Assembly: GCF_003626755.1 (NCBI RefSeq)
Contig: NZ_RBCJ01000004.1
Coordinates: forward strand, 372,001-436,000
Reading direction: 5' to 3'
DNA length: 64,000 bases
Source: Ulvibacterium marinum
GTDB lineage: Bacteria; Bacteroidota; Bacteroidia; Flavobacteriales; Flavobacteriaceae
Positions 1-9,172 of this stretch are shown here, one piece after another (positions within the stretch are counted from its first letter, which is position 1; each line of letters opens with the position of its first letter). The notes below the pieces were generated by a model, which saw only the letters and a list, made by a program, of their open reading frames with translations, ran no database searches and was not told the origin of the DNA. Both the position numbers and the translations under genes were made by a program.

Positions 1-2
1 AT

Positions 3-650
3 CCGGAGATTCTAGCACGCATGGCACAATATGAAATGGCCTTCCGCATGCAGACATCCGTTCCGGAAATCATGGATACCAAGGACGAACCGGATTATAT
101 TTATGACATGTATGGCGAGGATAGCCGTAAACCCGGAACTTTCGCCGCCAATTGTATTTTAGCAAGGCGATTGGCCGAACGCGATGTAAAGTTTATCCAA
201 TTATATCACCAAGGATGGGATCAGCATGGTAATCTGCCTAGCGCTATTAAAGTACAGTGCAAAGATACCGATCAGGCTACCGCGGCCCTGATTACCGATT
301 TAAAGCAACGTGGTATGTTGGAGGACACCTTGGTTATCTGGGGCGGAGAATTTGGCCGAACCAATTATTCCCAAGGGCAGTTGACGGCAACCAACTTTGG
401 TCGGGACCATCATCCAAAATGCTTTACTATTTTTATGGCAGGTGCCGGAATAAAAAAAGGGATTACCTTAGGGGCAACAGATGATTTCGGTTACAATGTG
501 GTACAACGACCGGTTCATATACATGACTTTCAGGCCACCTTAATGCATTTGTTAGGAGTAAACCATGAAAAACTGACCTTTAAGTTTCAGGGGAGGAGAT
601 ACCGATTGACCGACGTCCATGGAGAGGTCGTCAATGAAATACTGGCATAA
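3..650 (+). CDS. DUF1501 family protein, 3' part (5' end outside window)
   Basis: The reading frame is open from base 3, so the gene starts before the window; 216 codons are visible. The visible part has features of the C-terminal half of DUF1501 proteins, an alkaline-phosphatase/sulfatase-fold family usually exported by Tat: a segment [13 protein letters not shown], then [11 protein letters not shown], then GRDHHP, whose His/Asp residues would bind metal in this superfamily. The family is common in Planctomycetes beside cytochrome genes and also occurs in marine Bacteroidota; its substrate is not established. It is followed after 25 bp by the NHL-like gene and reads as the upstream member of the same operon. 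Family assignment is by motif recognition; function is unknown. Confidence 0.8.
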   Translation, partial: PEILARMAQYEMAFRMQTSVPEIMDTKDEPDYIYDMYGEDSRKPGTFAANCILARRLAERDVKFIQLYHQGWDQHGNLPSAIKVQCKDTDQATAALITDLKQRGMLEDTLVIWGGEFGRTNYSQGQLTATNFGRDHHPKCFTIFMAGAGIKKGITLGATDDFGYNVVQRPVHIHDFQATLMHLLGVNHEKLTFKFQGRRYRLTDVHGEVVNEILA

Positions 651-675
651 AGACAAGGATACTAAATAGAAGAAA

Positions 676-1737
676 ATGAAAACAATCAATACCAAGCGAA
701 GGGATTTTTTAAAAAAAACGGCGCTGGCCACTGGTGCCGGCTTAGTGGCCCCAAGTTTTACTTTTGGGATAACCCATTCAACCAAGAATTTAGGAGATAC
801 CGTAGGGCATGGAAATTTCAAATATCGTGTGGATAAGGAATGGGGTATTCAAGATCCTTCCAAAATACCGGTAAACGATTGCCATGAAATGGCCATGGAC
901 AGCAAGGGGCGAATTTTTATGACCACGACCGGCGCTAACAATAATAACATTTTAATCTATGATACTTCCGGAAAAGTGCTGGACTCCTGGGGAACGGACT
1001 TCCCAGGTGCCCACGGATTATCCATAGCCGGAGAAGGTAGTGATCAGTTCCTTCTCATTACCGATCCGGAAACCCATAGCGTTCATAAAACGGATTTAAA
1101 GGGTGAAATTCTCATGACCTTGAAACGGCCCAAAGAAGTTTCCGGTTATACCCAGGACGACCAATTTAAACCCACAGAAACTACTGTACTCCCAAATGGT
1201 GATTTTTATGTTGCCGACGGCTATGGTGAAAACTATATCATTCAATACAACGCCAATGGAGAATATATCAGGCATTTTGGTGGAAAGGGAGAAGGTGACT
1301 TAAAATTCAATTGTTGTCATGGTATTACCGTAGATTCCAGACAGCCCGATAAACCGACCCTATTGATTACTTCACGCGCTAGTCAGGAATTTAAACGATT
1401 TTCATTGGAAGGCCAACATTTGGAGACCATTCCATTACCGGGATGCTCCATTTGCCGACCGGTTATCCACGGTGAAAACATATATTTTGCGGTGATCGTG
1501 ACAAAAACTTGGGATAGCTACGATGGTATGATTGCGGTATTGGACAAGGATAATAGAGTGGTATCATTTCCGGGAGGAAGCATACCCAAGTATAACAATG
1601 ACTTACTAATGAAACCGGAATACGATAACCAGACCTTTAGAAACCCTCATGATGTTTTAGTGGACAATGATGGTAATCTATATGTGCCCCAATGGGCCTC
1701 GGGAAAGACCTATCCTATCAAACTACATCGTGTATAA
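676..1737 (+). CDS. Tat-exported NHL-repeat/six-bladed beta-propeller protein
   Basis: 353 residues. Residues 1-33 form a twin-arginine signal (KRRDFLKKTALATGAG followed by a hydrophobic stretch), so the protein is probably exported folded. The rest shows repeated propeller-blade patterns, for example HEMAMDSKGRIFM, LPNGDFYVADGYGENYI, HGITVDSRQPDKPTLLI and HDVLVDNDGNLYVPQW, typical of NHL or SMP-30-like six-bladed propellers. It lies between DUF1501 and DUF2231/cytochrome genes, a neighbourhood known from Planctomycetes and some marine Bacteroidota. It could be a periplasmic sugar lactonase-like enzyme or a binding protein; no catalytic residue set was assigned. The start is the first ATG after the upstream stop and places the RR motif at residues 8-9. 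Confidence 0.8.
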   Translation: MKTINTKRRDFLKKTALATGAGLVAPSFTFGITHSTKNLGDTVGHGNFKYRVDKEWGIQDPSKIPVNDCHEMAMDSKGRIFMTTTGANNNNILIYDTSGKVLDSWGTDFPGAHGLSIAGEGSDQFLLITDPETHSVHKTDLKGEILMTLKRPKEVSGYTQDDQFKPTETTVLPNGDFYVADGYGENYIIQYNANGEYIRHFGGKGEGDLKFNCCHGITVDSRQPDKPTLLITSRASQEFKRFSLEGQHLETIPLPGCSICRPVIHGENIYFAVIVTKTWDSYDGMIAVLDKDNRVVSFPGGSIPKYNNDLLMKPEYDNQTFRNPHDVLVDNDGNLYVPQWASGKTYPIKLHRV

Positions 1738-1768
1738 TAGTATATTGCCAACCATTAATTAATTCTTT

Positions 1769-3139
1769 ATGATTGCATTGGAATTTTCTACTTTTTTAGG
1801 CCGTTTTCATCCCCTATTCGTGCATTTACCTATCGGTTTTTTGTTTTTGGCCATTTTATTGGAATGGTATGAAAAGTTCAAAAAAACAGAAAAACAAAGT
1901 CGCCTTGTGCCCATCGCATGGTTTTTAGGAGGAGTTAGTGCTGCAGGGGCCGCTTTAAGCGGATGGCTTCTTGCAGATACCGGTTTATATGAAGAAGATC
2001 AACTGTTTGCACACAGATGGTTAGGTATTGCTTTGGTCGTCATCTCTTTCGTTGGCTGGTGGATAAAAAGCAGGCCCGAAAAACATACCAAGTTAATACA
2101 TAATGGTTTCAACATTTTGTTGCTGGCCCTACTTTTTGTAGAAGGCCATAAAGGTGGAAACCTCACGCATGGGGATGAATATTTGGTGGAATATGCTCCG
2201 GAATCCATACAAGGAATACTGGGTGTTTCCAAAGCAAAGGATTCCTTGCCAGAATTGGGAAATCCCGATTCTGTATTGGTATATAACGATTTGATAGCGC
2301 CTATTTTCGAATCAAAATGTGTGGCCTGTCATAGTGACGAGGTCCGTAGAGGTGGTCTTAACATGGCTTCTGCCGATTCATTGCAGGTTGGCGGCGACGA
2401 TGGACCGGTAATCGCTCAGGGTAATCCAAGTGAAAGTGAGCTTTTCAGAAGAATTACCCTTCCTCAAAAGAGTATAAAATTTATGCCTCCTACCGATGAT
2501 GTATTGACCTACGACGAGATAAAAACGGTGGAATGGTGGATTGAACAGGGAGCTTCTTTTGAAGCTCCGGTATCAGCCTTGGAGGTAGCCGAAAATATGA
2601 AACCGGTGTTGCTTCGGCGCTATGGTCTCAATACGGAACCTAGGCCTTGGTATGAAACTGTACAGCTTTCCCCTTTGGATAGTGCGCAAATATCGGCTCT
2701 TCGAGAAAGTGGGTTCACCGTAAAATCATTGGGAGCGGAAAACCCGCTATTGGATATCAAATTCTCCGGTACCGATTTGACCCAAGGGCAATTGGCAGAG
2801 CTTGAAAAAGTAAAGGATTATGTTACTTGGCTTTCCTTGGCACGAACCAACGTAAAAAATGAGTGGCTGTCCGTAGTATCCCAATTTCCAAACCTCACTC
2901 GACTCCAATTGGAAAAGACAACTATTTCTGATGAAGGTGTGGCACATCTCTCAGGTCTAAAACATTTGGAGGCCCTTAATCTCTATGGCACCAACGTGAC
3001 CGATTCCTGTTTGGCCGACCTTCAAAAACTGGAAGGTCTCAAAAGGGTTTATTTGTGGGGAACCAAGGTCACTCAAGCCAATGCCAAATCTTTGCAAGAG
3101 GGCAAGGAGACCTTGGAGGTGATAATTGGCGAAAGCTAG
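1769..3139 (+). CDS. DUF2231 membrane domain + cytochrome c + leucine-repeat protein
   Basis: 456 residues with three parts. Residues 10-125 contain four likely membrane segments beginning with FHPLFVHLPIGFLF, the DUF2231 signature. Residues about 172-265 are a planctomycete-type cytochrome c domain with one haem motif CVACH (184-188) and a later KFMPPTDD segment whose Met may be the axial ligand. Residues about 300-450 carry short leucine-rich repeats (NLTRLQLEKTTISDEGVAHLSGL and similar). The likely role is electron transfer from a periplasmic oxidation to the membrane chain. It begins 31 bp after the propeller gene and ends 12 bp before the LldD-like gene, so it is probably cotranscribed with both. 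The electron donor is unknown. Confidence 0.8.
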   Translation: MIALEFSTFLGRFHPLFVHLPIGFLFLAILLEWYEKFKKTEKQSRLVPIAWFLGGVSAAGAALSGWLLADTGLYEEDQLFAHRWLGIALVVISFVGWWIKSRPEKHTKLIHNGFNILLLALLFVEGHKGGNLTHGDEYLVEYAPESIQGILGVSKAKDSLPELGNPDSVLVYNDLIAPIFESKCVACHSDEVRRGGLNMASADSLQVGGDDGPVIAQGNPSESELFRRITLPQKSIKFMPPTDDVLTYDEIKTVEWWIEQGASFEAPVSALEVAENMKPVLLRRYGLNTEPRPWYETVQLSPLDSAQISALRESGFTVKSLGAENPLLDIKFSGTDLTQGQLAELEKVKDYVTWLSLARTNVKNEWLSVVSQFPNLTRLQLEKTTISDEGVAHLSGLKHLEALNLYGTNVTDSCLADLQKLEGLKRVYLWGTKVTQANAKSLQEGKETLEVIIGES

Positions 3140-3151
3140 ATTTTTCCATTC

Positions 3152-4321
3152 ATGGCAAAAAACAAAAAGGAAATACGATACCACTCACAATATCCTTCGA
3201 TAGAGGATTTAAGGACCAAGGCAGAAAAAAGAATTCCACGCTTCGCTTTTGAGTATCTGGATGGTGGTTGCAATGAGGACATTAATCTCTATAAAAACAC
3301 ATCGGACATTCGGGATGTAGAGCTCCTTCCCTATTACCTCACTGCCCACACGGAATCCAACATGAAAACCGAGCTTTTTGGTCATATCTATGATGCCCCT
3401 TTTGGTGTAGCACCTGTTGGCCTGCAGGGCCTTATGTGGCCCAACTCCCCTGAAATATTGGCCAAGGCAGCCTTTGAGCACAATATACCTTTTATACTGA
3501 GTACCGTTAGCACCAGCAGCATAGAACGAATTTCAGAGCTCACTGAAGGCCGAGCATGGTTTCAATTATACCATCCTGCGGAAACCTCGGTTCGTGATGA
3601 TATCTTAAAAAGAGCCGAAGCGGCCGGATGTCCCGTCTTGGTAATTTTATGCGATGTTCCCACTTTTGGCTTTCGTCCAAGGGATATACGGAATGGTCTG
3701 GCCATGCCTCCTAAAATGTCCGTCAATAATATTCTCCAAATATTGGGTAAGCCAAAATGGGCCTATAATACGTTACTTCACGGACAACCCAATTTTGAAA
3801 CCTTGAGGCCCTATATGCCAAAAAACCTGAATTTAAAGCAATTAGGAAAATTTATGGACCAAACCTTTTCGGGAAGGTTGAATGAAGAGCGTATCAAACC
3901 TATCCGAGATATGTGGAAGGGTAAATTGGTACTGAAAGGTGTTGCCAATGAAGCTGATGCCGAAAAAGCGGTCGGACTGGGATTGGACGGAATTATTGTA
4001 TCTAATCATGGTGGCAGACAATTGGATGCCGGAGAATCCACCATAAAACCGTTGACCCGAATTGCCAAAGATTATGGGAATAAAATAAAAGTTATGATGG
4101 ACAGTGGCCTTCGCTCAGGTCCAGATATCGCACGTACCATGGCTAGTGGGGCCGAATTTACCTTTATGGGTCGTTCCTTTATGTACGGTGTCGCCGCCTT
4201 GGGCAAACAGGGAGGAGACCATACCATTTCACTTCTAAAAACTCAGTTACAACAAGTTATGGAACAAATTTGTTGTGAAGATGTAAAGGATTTTCCAAAG
4301 CACTTGATTTCGAAATCCTGA
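3152..4321 (+). CDS. FMN-dependent alpha-hydroxy-acid dehydrogenase (LldD-like), copy 1
   Basis: 389 residues, normal length for the L-lactate dehydrogenase/glycolate oxidase family, which oxidises L-2-hydroxy acids to 2-oxo acids with FMN. Visible family blocks are FAFEYLDGGCNED, PFGVAPVGLQGLMWP, WFQLYHP, LVLKGVANEADAEKAV, the active-site segment GIIVSNHGGRQLD (His and Arg bind substrate) and the phosphate-binding DSGLRSG and FMGRSFMYG. Most aligned residues are identical to the second copy at 24880-26031, which sits in the rhamnose operon, so the two are close paralogues. The cytochrome protein just upstream could accept electrons, but that is inference. L-lactate is the obvious substrate; another 2-hydroxy acid is possible. 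Confidence 0.88.
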   Translation: MAKNKKEIRYHSQYPSIEDLRTKAEKRIPRFAFEYLDGGCNEDINLYKNTSDIRDVELLPYYLTAHTESNMKTELFGHIYDAPFGVAPVGLQGLMWPNSPEILAKAAFEHNIPFILSTVSTSSIERISELTEGRAWFQLYHPAETSVRDDILKRAEAAGCPVLVILCDVPTFGFRPRDIRNGLAMPPKMSVNNILQILGKPKWAYNTLLHGQPNFETLRPYMPKNLNLKQLGKFMDQTFSGRLNEERIKPIRDMWKGKLVLKGVANEADAEKAVGLGLDGIIVSNHGGRQLDAGESTIKPLTRIAKDYGNKIKVMMDSGLRSGPDIARTMASGAEFTFMGRSFMYGVAALGKQGGDHTISLLKTQLQQVMEQICCEDVKDFPKHLISKS

Positions 4322-4408
4322 CCTGTTCGTAGATACCATTCAGTAGATACGCAATTCATCAAGATTTTCCTTATATTTAGGTATATCGCTTTTATTTAAA
4401 ATCAGTAT

Positions 4409-5392
4409 ATGTCCAAGTATAATGTTGCTGTTTTAGGTCCAATTCCAAGAGATCACATCACCACACATCGTGGAGAGGTTATTGAAAAATATGGTTGTGC
4501 TACCCATACGGCCATTGGCCTTGCCAAATTATTAGGTGATAGTGGCACTGTATTTCCCGTTTCGCATGTACGCAAAAAAGATGAAAAAGCGATAAAGGAA
4601 ATATTAGCGGAATACCCAAACATCAATGCGGACCATATCACTTCCGATCAGGATCAAGGCGATGTCATAAGCCTAAAATTCGTAGATCAAAATAACCGCT
4701 TGGAAAGACAGACCGGGTTTATGAACCCGATAATTCCTGAAGACATTGAGCACCTTTTGCATTGTGATGTTTTTGTTTGTGTGCCCATTACCGATTATGA
4801 GATTCCTTTGGAAACTTTAAAATATATAAAAGAAAACAGCAAGGGCACCCTAATATTCGATGCCCATGGTCCTACCAATACGGTAACCATTACCGGCGAC
4901 AGGTTGATCAAATTTTGGATAGATCGCGATCAGTGGCTACCCTACATCGATGTACTTAAAATGAATCTGGAAGAATCAAAATGTTGTTGGTTCGAAAAGG
5001 AATACGCACCGGAAAGCCTCGTCCACATTAATGACGAGAACACAGATCATCTTCCGACCTTTGCACAACATGCATTGAATCATGGCATAAAATCGTTGAT
5101 AGTGACACTGGATTCCAAAGGTGGCGCCGTATTCTTTAAAGAGGATGGGGAAGTAAAACAAGAAATAGTTAAATCTATACGTGTAGAACATGTTGTGGAT
5201 ACCACCGGTTGTGGCGATTCCTTTGCCGGCGGGCTTGGGTTCGGTCTTCTGGAAAATCCTACGGATTATGCAAAAGCTACCAAATATGCCAATGCTTTGG
5301 GAGCACAACGTACCCAAGGAAGGGATTTCAGTGTCTTTAAGTCCAAAAAGGAAACTGACCAAATGATTCTGGATAACTACGGGAATATTTGA
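4409..5392 (+). CDS. PfkB-family carbohydrate kinase
   Basis: 327 residues, ribokinase/PfkB fold. The C-terminal signature DTTGCGDSFAGGLGFGLL supplies the anion hole and the catalytic Asp (second D of CGD). The N-terminal part carries the expected glycine-containing start (VAVLGPIPRDH) but is diverged from ribokinase, fructokinase and KDG kinase, so the sugar cannot be named. It is 87 bp downstream of the LldD-like gene on the same strand and probably closes that operon. It is the last gene before a 606-bp gap and the first SusC/SusD pair. Confidence is high for the family and low for the substrate. Confidence 0.85.
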   Translation: MSKYNVAVLGPIPRDHITTHRGEVIEKYGCATHTAIGLAKLLGDSGTVFPVSHVRKKDEKAIKEILAEYPNINADHITSDQDQGDVISLKFVDQNNRLERQTGFMNPIIPEDIEHLLHCDVFVCVPITDYEIPLETLKYIKENSKGTLIFDAHGPTNTVTITGDRLIKFWIDRDQWLPYIDVLKMNLEESKCCWFEKEYAPESLVHINDENTDHLPTFAQHALNHGIKSLIVTLDSKGGAVFFKEDGEVKQEIVKSIRVEHVVDTTGCGDSFAGGLGFGLLENPTDYAKATKYANALGAQRTQGRDFSVFKSKKETDQMILDNYGNI

Positions 5393-5712
5393 TTGGTTTT
5401 CTTGGTAGTTTTTGATATTCATCCCGGATAATATAGTAGTCGCTTGTTAAAAGTTGACTTAACCTTCAACCTAGCCAAAAATTGTTCTAACAACAAGTAA
5501 AAAAAGTTGTAAGCGACCATTCCTTAATGTCCCGGTCTAAAATCCTGTAAAAAAGCAATCTTCCAAAAGAATATTTTCCAGAATTATCAATTAAGGTTTG
5601 GGTTCATTTGTTATTATGCAATAAACTGAATCAAATCTGGCAATATTCTACTTTTTTTTGTCAATAATCTACGTGTTAATTTTTTTATAAAAAAATGAAT
5701 CCCTATATTCGG

Positions 5713-5745
5713 TAACGTTAACGTAAAATATGTGTACGTTAACGA
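5713..5745. promoter_or_regulatory. Paired LacI-type operators upstream of susC 1
   Basis: Two CGTTAACG cores lie at 5716-5723 (within the 10-bp palindrome ACGTTAACGT) and 5737-5744, with centres 21 bp apart, two helical turns. The same core, doubled, lies upstream of the DUF1080 operon at 20597-20610. Palindromes with a central CG are typical LacI-family operators and a LacI-type gene lies at 14945-15976. The rest of the 5393-5998 gap is AT-rich, non-coding as far as can be seen, and would give a leader of about 250 bases before the susC start. Confidence 0.6.
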
Positions 5746-5998
5746 TTGTGCGAAAAATCATATAATCATAGCGTATTGACAATTGGCCGTTCCTATAAAC
5801 TGGCTTAGAAAATCAGACACGTTTTAGTGCAACAAAATAACCCAACAACTATTACCATGGTATGCAGAAACAAAGGCCCTTAAAAATCCTTCCTCTTGAA
5901 ACAACTTTCTTAACAGGAGAGTTCGATTTGAACAAATTCAAAAGAAAAAACTAAAATCTCTTCAACTAAAAAAAGAAACAACTAACAATAAATATGAT

Positions 5999-8900
5999 AT
6001 GAAAAAACTACTCTCAAAAAAACCTTTGCTCCGGGCAAGAAGTTTTTTGTCCTTATTCATATGTTGCCTTATAGGCACTTATTCAATGTTTGCCGATGAA
6101 AACTCTGGCAAAATGAGCAATTCGATTGAAGTTTTCCAATCCACCGTAACGGGTATTGTTTACGATGAAAATGGAAGCCCGTTACCTGGTGCAAGTGTTG
6201 TAATAAAGGGGACAACAACTGGTGTTGTAACCGGTTTTGATGGGGATTACTCCATTGATGCCGCTGCCGATGCCGTTTTGGTATTTGGCTATGTAGGTTA
6301 TAGTTCCCAAGAAATAACGGTCAATGGAAGGTCTACCATAAACGTTAATATGGAAATCGACGCCTCTCAATTGGATGAAGTGGTCGTTGTTGGATATGGT
6401 ACCCAAAAGAAAGGTGAAGTAACGGGTTCCATATCTACTATCGGGGCCGAATCCATTGAAAAAATTCAAACCGCCAGTAGTATTGATGCCATTAAAGGTC
6501 AGGTTGCTGGTGTTGATATTCAGGCCAATGGTGGACGACCAGGTGAAAATTCAACGGTACGTATACGTGGTCGCCGATCTATTTCGGCCTCCAATGACCC
6601 ATTATATGTCATTGATGGCATTCCCCAAATAAGTGGTAATGCAGCGGTCGCCGACATCAATCCACAGGATATTGAAACCATGAACGTACTTAAGGATGCA
6701 GCGGCAACGGCTATTTATGGGTCCAGAGGTGCCAATGGTGTTATCCTTATTACCACTAAAAGAGGCCGTGTGGGCGATACCAAAGTAAGTTATAGCAGTC
6801 ATTTTGGTATTACCTCCGCAACCCGTTTGGTCGATATGATGAATGGGGAAGAGTTTGCGGCCTTAAAACGGGAATCCAGAAGAATAGGCGCCACAGATGC
6901 GGACCGATGGAATGGCCCTCTCGCACCGGACGAGGATGTTTTTGACGACCCTATTGAACTGGAATCCTTGGCCTTGGGAAGATCCACGGACTATTTAGAT
7001 TTGGTACTTGACAATGGGTGGCAAACCAACCATCAAGTTAGTGTTAGCGGCGGTTCCGAAAAGACGACATTCAATACGTCAGTTGGTTATTTTAATGAAC
7101 AGGGTATCATTAGCAACATGGATTTTGAACGTTTTACAGGAAGGCTTAATCTTGACCATAGGATCAACGATATTTTCAAAGTGGGGATGTCGTTCACCGT
7201 TTCCCACTCCATCCAAAATTTTGGATCCAATGCCGTGATGGGGGAAGCCTTGGCCAATAACCCATTGGGTGTACCTTTTGATGAAAATGGAGACCCCATA
7301 TTCTTGCCCACCAATGATGGTATCCGAACCAATCCATTAAGCGAGTTGGTGGATGGGGCTTTTGTCGATGAAAGAAAGGTAACCCGTATTTTTGCTCCGG
7401 TTTATTTGGATATCAACATTGCCAAAGGCCTAAAATGGACTACCAACTTCGGTCCTGATATTCGTTACAGAAGGAGAGGTGAATTTAGGGGCAGCTTCAC
7501 AAATGATAATCGAGGCGCTCCAGCCGATGCAGAAGTAGAAAACCTTCAAAACTTTGGGTATACTTTGGAGAATATTCTGAACTTCAACAAAACATTCAAT
7601 GAAAAGCATAATGTAGGGGTCACCCTGCTCCAAAGTATTCAGAGTTCAAGGCAAGAAACCTATAAAGGTGAAGTTTCTAACATACCCTATGAGGAGCAGT
7701 TGTTCTATAATATGTCTACGGCATCTGTAAGGGGCAATATCGACTCGGATTTGGAAGAATGGACTTTGGCCTCCTTTATGGGAAGGGTAAACTACGATTA
7801 TAAAGGAAAATACCTTTTTCAAGCCTCACTTCGTGCGGACGGTTCTTCACGTTTGGCGGAAGGTAGAAAATGGAATTACTTTCCCGGTGTATCAGCCGGA
7901 TGGCGAATTTCTCAAGAGGACTTTTTAATAAATAGCAATACGATTTCCGATTTGAAGTTAAGGGTCTCTTATGGAGAAGTAGGTAACACCTCGGTAAATC
8001 CATATCAGACACAAGGAACATTGGAAGCTACGGATTATGCCTATGGCGAATTACTAGCCTTAGGTTTTTCACTCAGCGATATCCCGAACAGTAATCTAGG
8101 TTGGGAAGTTTCGAAGACCATAAGTGCCGGTGTCGACTTCGGATTGTTGAACAATCGAATTACGGGTTCCTTGGATTATTACTCTACCAAGACAGAAGAT
8201 CTTTTATTGGATAGAACCCTCCCCCCCTCCTCGGGATATTCCAGTGTATTCCAGAATATCGGCTCTACGGCGACAAAGGGATTTGAGTTCAGCGTTAACG
8301 GAGATGTCATCAGTAATCCCGGTGGTTTCAACTGGAATGTTGGTTTTAACATAGCTACTTATACAGAAGAGATTACCGACCTCCCCTTAAGGGATGAGAA
8401 TGGTAATCCGCTCGATGATATCGGTAATAAGTGGTTCATTGGTCAGCCGGTAAATGTTTTCTTTGATTACGAAAAAATTGGAATTTATCAAGCTAATGAG
8501 GTTGACCTCGCAGCCAGTGCCGAAGGTAAAGTGCCCGGGGAAATTAAGCTAAGAGATCAAAATGGTGATGGTGTCATTACTGATGAGGATAGGATTATCC
8601 TAGGAACGGACATACCGGATTATTATGGAGGTATCACCAATACGTTTGAATATAAAGGGTTTGATCTTAGTTTCTTCTTTTATTTCCGTCAGGGTCAAAT
8701 GATACGTTCCCGTTTTCATGATAGCAATAACGCCTTATTTGGGAGATATAATAACTTGGATGTTGACTTCTGGACCATAGATAACCCAACGAACGAGGCA
8801 CCTCGGCCAAATGAAAATCAAGAAAGCCCCAAGAATGGTTCTACCTTGTCCTATTTTGATGGTAGTTATCTTAAACTCAGAAACTTGACACTGGGGTATA

Positions 8901-9136
8901 ACTTCCCGAGTTCCTTGACCGAAAAGCTCAATATTTCTAACTTGAGGTTGTTCGTTGCTGGTCAAAATCTATGGTTTTTATCGGATTATGAAACTTTTGA
9001 TCCTGAAGTATCTGAAGAAGACGACTTGCGACGAGATGAAGAAACCGGTGAAATCGAAGAGAGAGGTCTGGGTGTATCCAGTAGTACAGTACCTAGTAAT
9101 AGAATGTGGTCTATAGGGCTAAATGTAACTTTTTGA
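5999..9136 (+). CDS. susC: SusC/RagA-type TonB-dependent transporter, pair 1
   Basis: 1045 residues, typical length. After a signal sequence (about 1-33) comes a carboxypeptidase-regulatory-like domain (GIVYDENGSPLPGASV to about 120), then a TonB-box-like QLDEVVVVGYGTQ, then the plug (DPLYVIDGIP, LKDAAATAIYGSRGANGVI) and a 22-strand barrel ending in an aromatic strand (WSIGLNVTF). It would form the outer-membrane channel that takes up oligosaccharides with SusD. The susD gene follows after 36 bp. Upstream lie paired CGTTAACG palindromes, suggesting control by the LacI-type regulator at 14945-15976 rather than by the GntR regulator of the rhamnose genes. The ligand cannot be deduced from sequence. 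Confidence 0.95.
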   Translation: MKKLLSKKPLLRARSFLSLFICCLIGTYSMFADENSGKMSNSIEVFQSTVTGIVYDENGSPLPGASVVIKGTTTGVVTGFDGDYSIDAAADAVLVFGYVGYSSQEITVNGRSTINVNMEIDASQLDEVVVVGYGTQKKGEVTGSISTIGAESIEKIQTASSIDAIKGQVAGVDIQANGGRPGENSTVRIRGRRSISASNDPLYVIDGIPQISGNAAVADINPQDIETMNVLKDAAATAIYGSRGANGVILITTKRGRVGDTKVSYSSHFGITSATRLVDMMNGEEFAALKRESRRIGATDADRWNGPLAPDEDVFDDPIELESLALGRSTDYLDLVLDNGWQTNHQVSVSGGSEKTTFNTSVGYFNEQGIISNMDFERFTGRLNLDHRINDIFKVGMSFTVSHSIQNFGSNAVMGEALANNPLGVPFDENGDPIFLPTNDGIRTNPLSELVDGAFVDERKVTRIFAPVYLDINIAKGLKWTTNFGPDIRYRRRGEFRGSFTNDNRGAPADAEVENLQNFGYTLENILNFNKTFNEKHNVGVTLLQSIQSSRQETYKGEVSNIPYEEQLFYNMSTASVRGNIDSDLEEWTLASFMGRVNYDYKGKYLFQASLRADGSSRLAEGRKWNYFPGVSAGWRISQEDFLINSNTISDLKLRVSYGEVGNTSVNPYQTQGTLEATDYAYGELLALGFSLSDIPNSNLGWEVSKTISAGVDFGLLNNRITGSLDYYSTKTEDLLLDRTLPPSSGYSSVFQNIGSTATKGFEFSVNGDVISNPGGFNWNVGFNIATYTEEITDLPLRDENGNPLDDIGNKWFIGQPVNVFFDYEKIGIYQANEVDLAASAEGKVPGEIKLRDQNGDGVITDEDRIILGTDIPDYYGGITNTFEYKGFDLSFFFYFRQGQMIRSRFHDSNNALFGRYNNLDVDFWTIDNPTNEAPRPNENQESPKNGSTLSYFDGSYLKLRNLTLGYNFPSSLTEKLNISNLRLFVAGQNLWFLSDYETFDPEVSEEDDLRRDEETGEIEERGLGVSSSTVPSNRMWSIGLNVTF

Positions 9137-9172
9137 TAAAAAAATGGTATTGTTAAACAAGATAAATTTAAA

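Noticed and set aside
5776-5800. TTGACA and TATAAA before susC 1 as a promoter
   Set aside because: The spacing is only about 12 bp and Bacteroidota promoters differ from this consensus.
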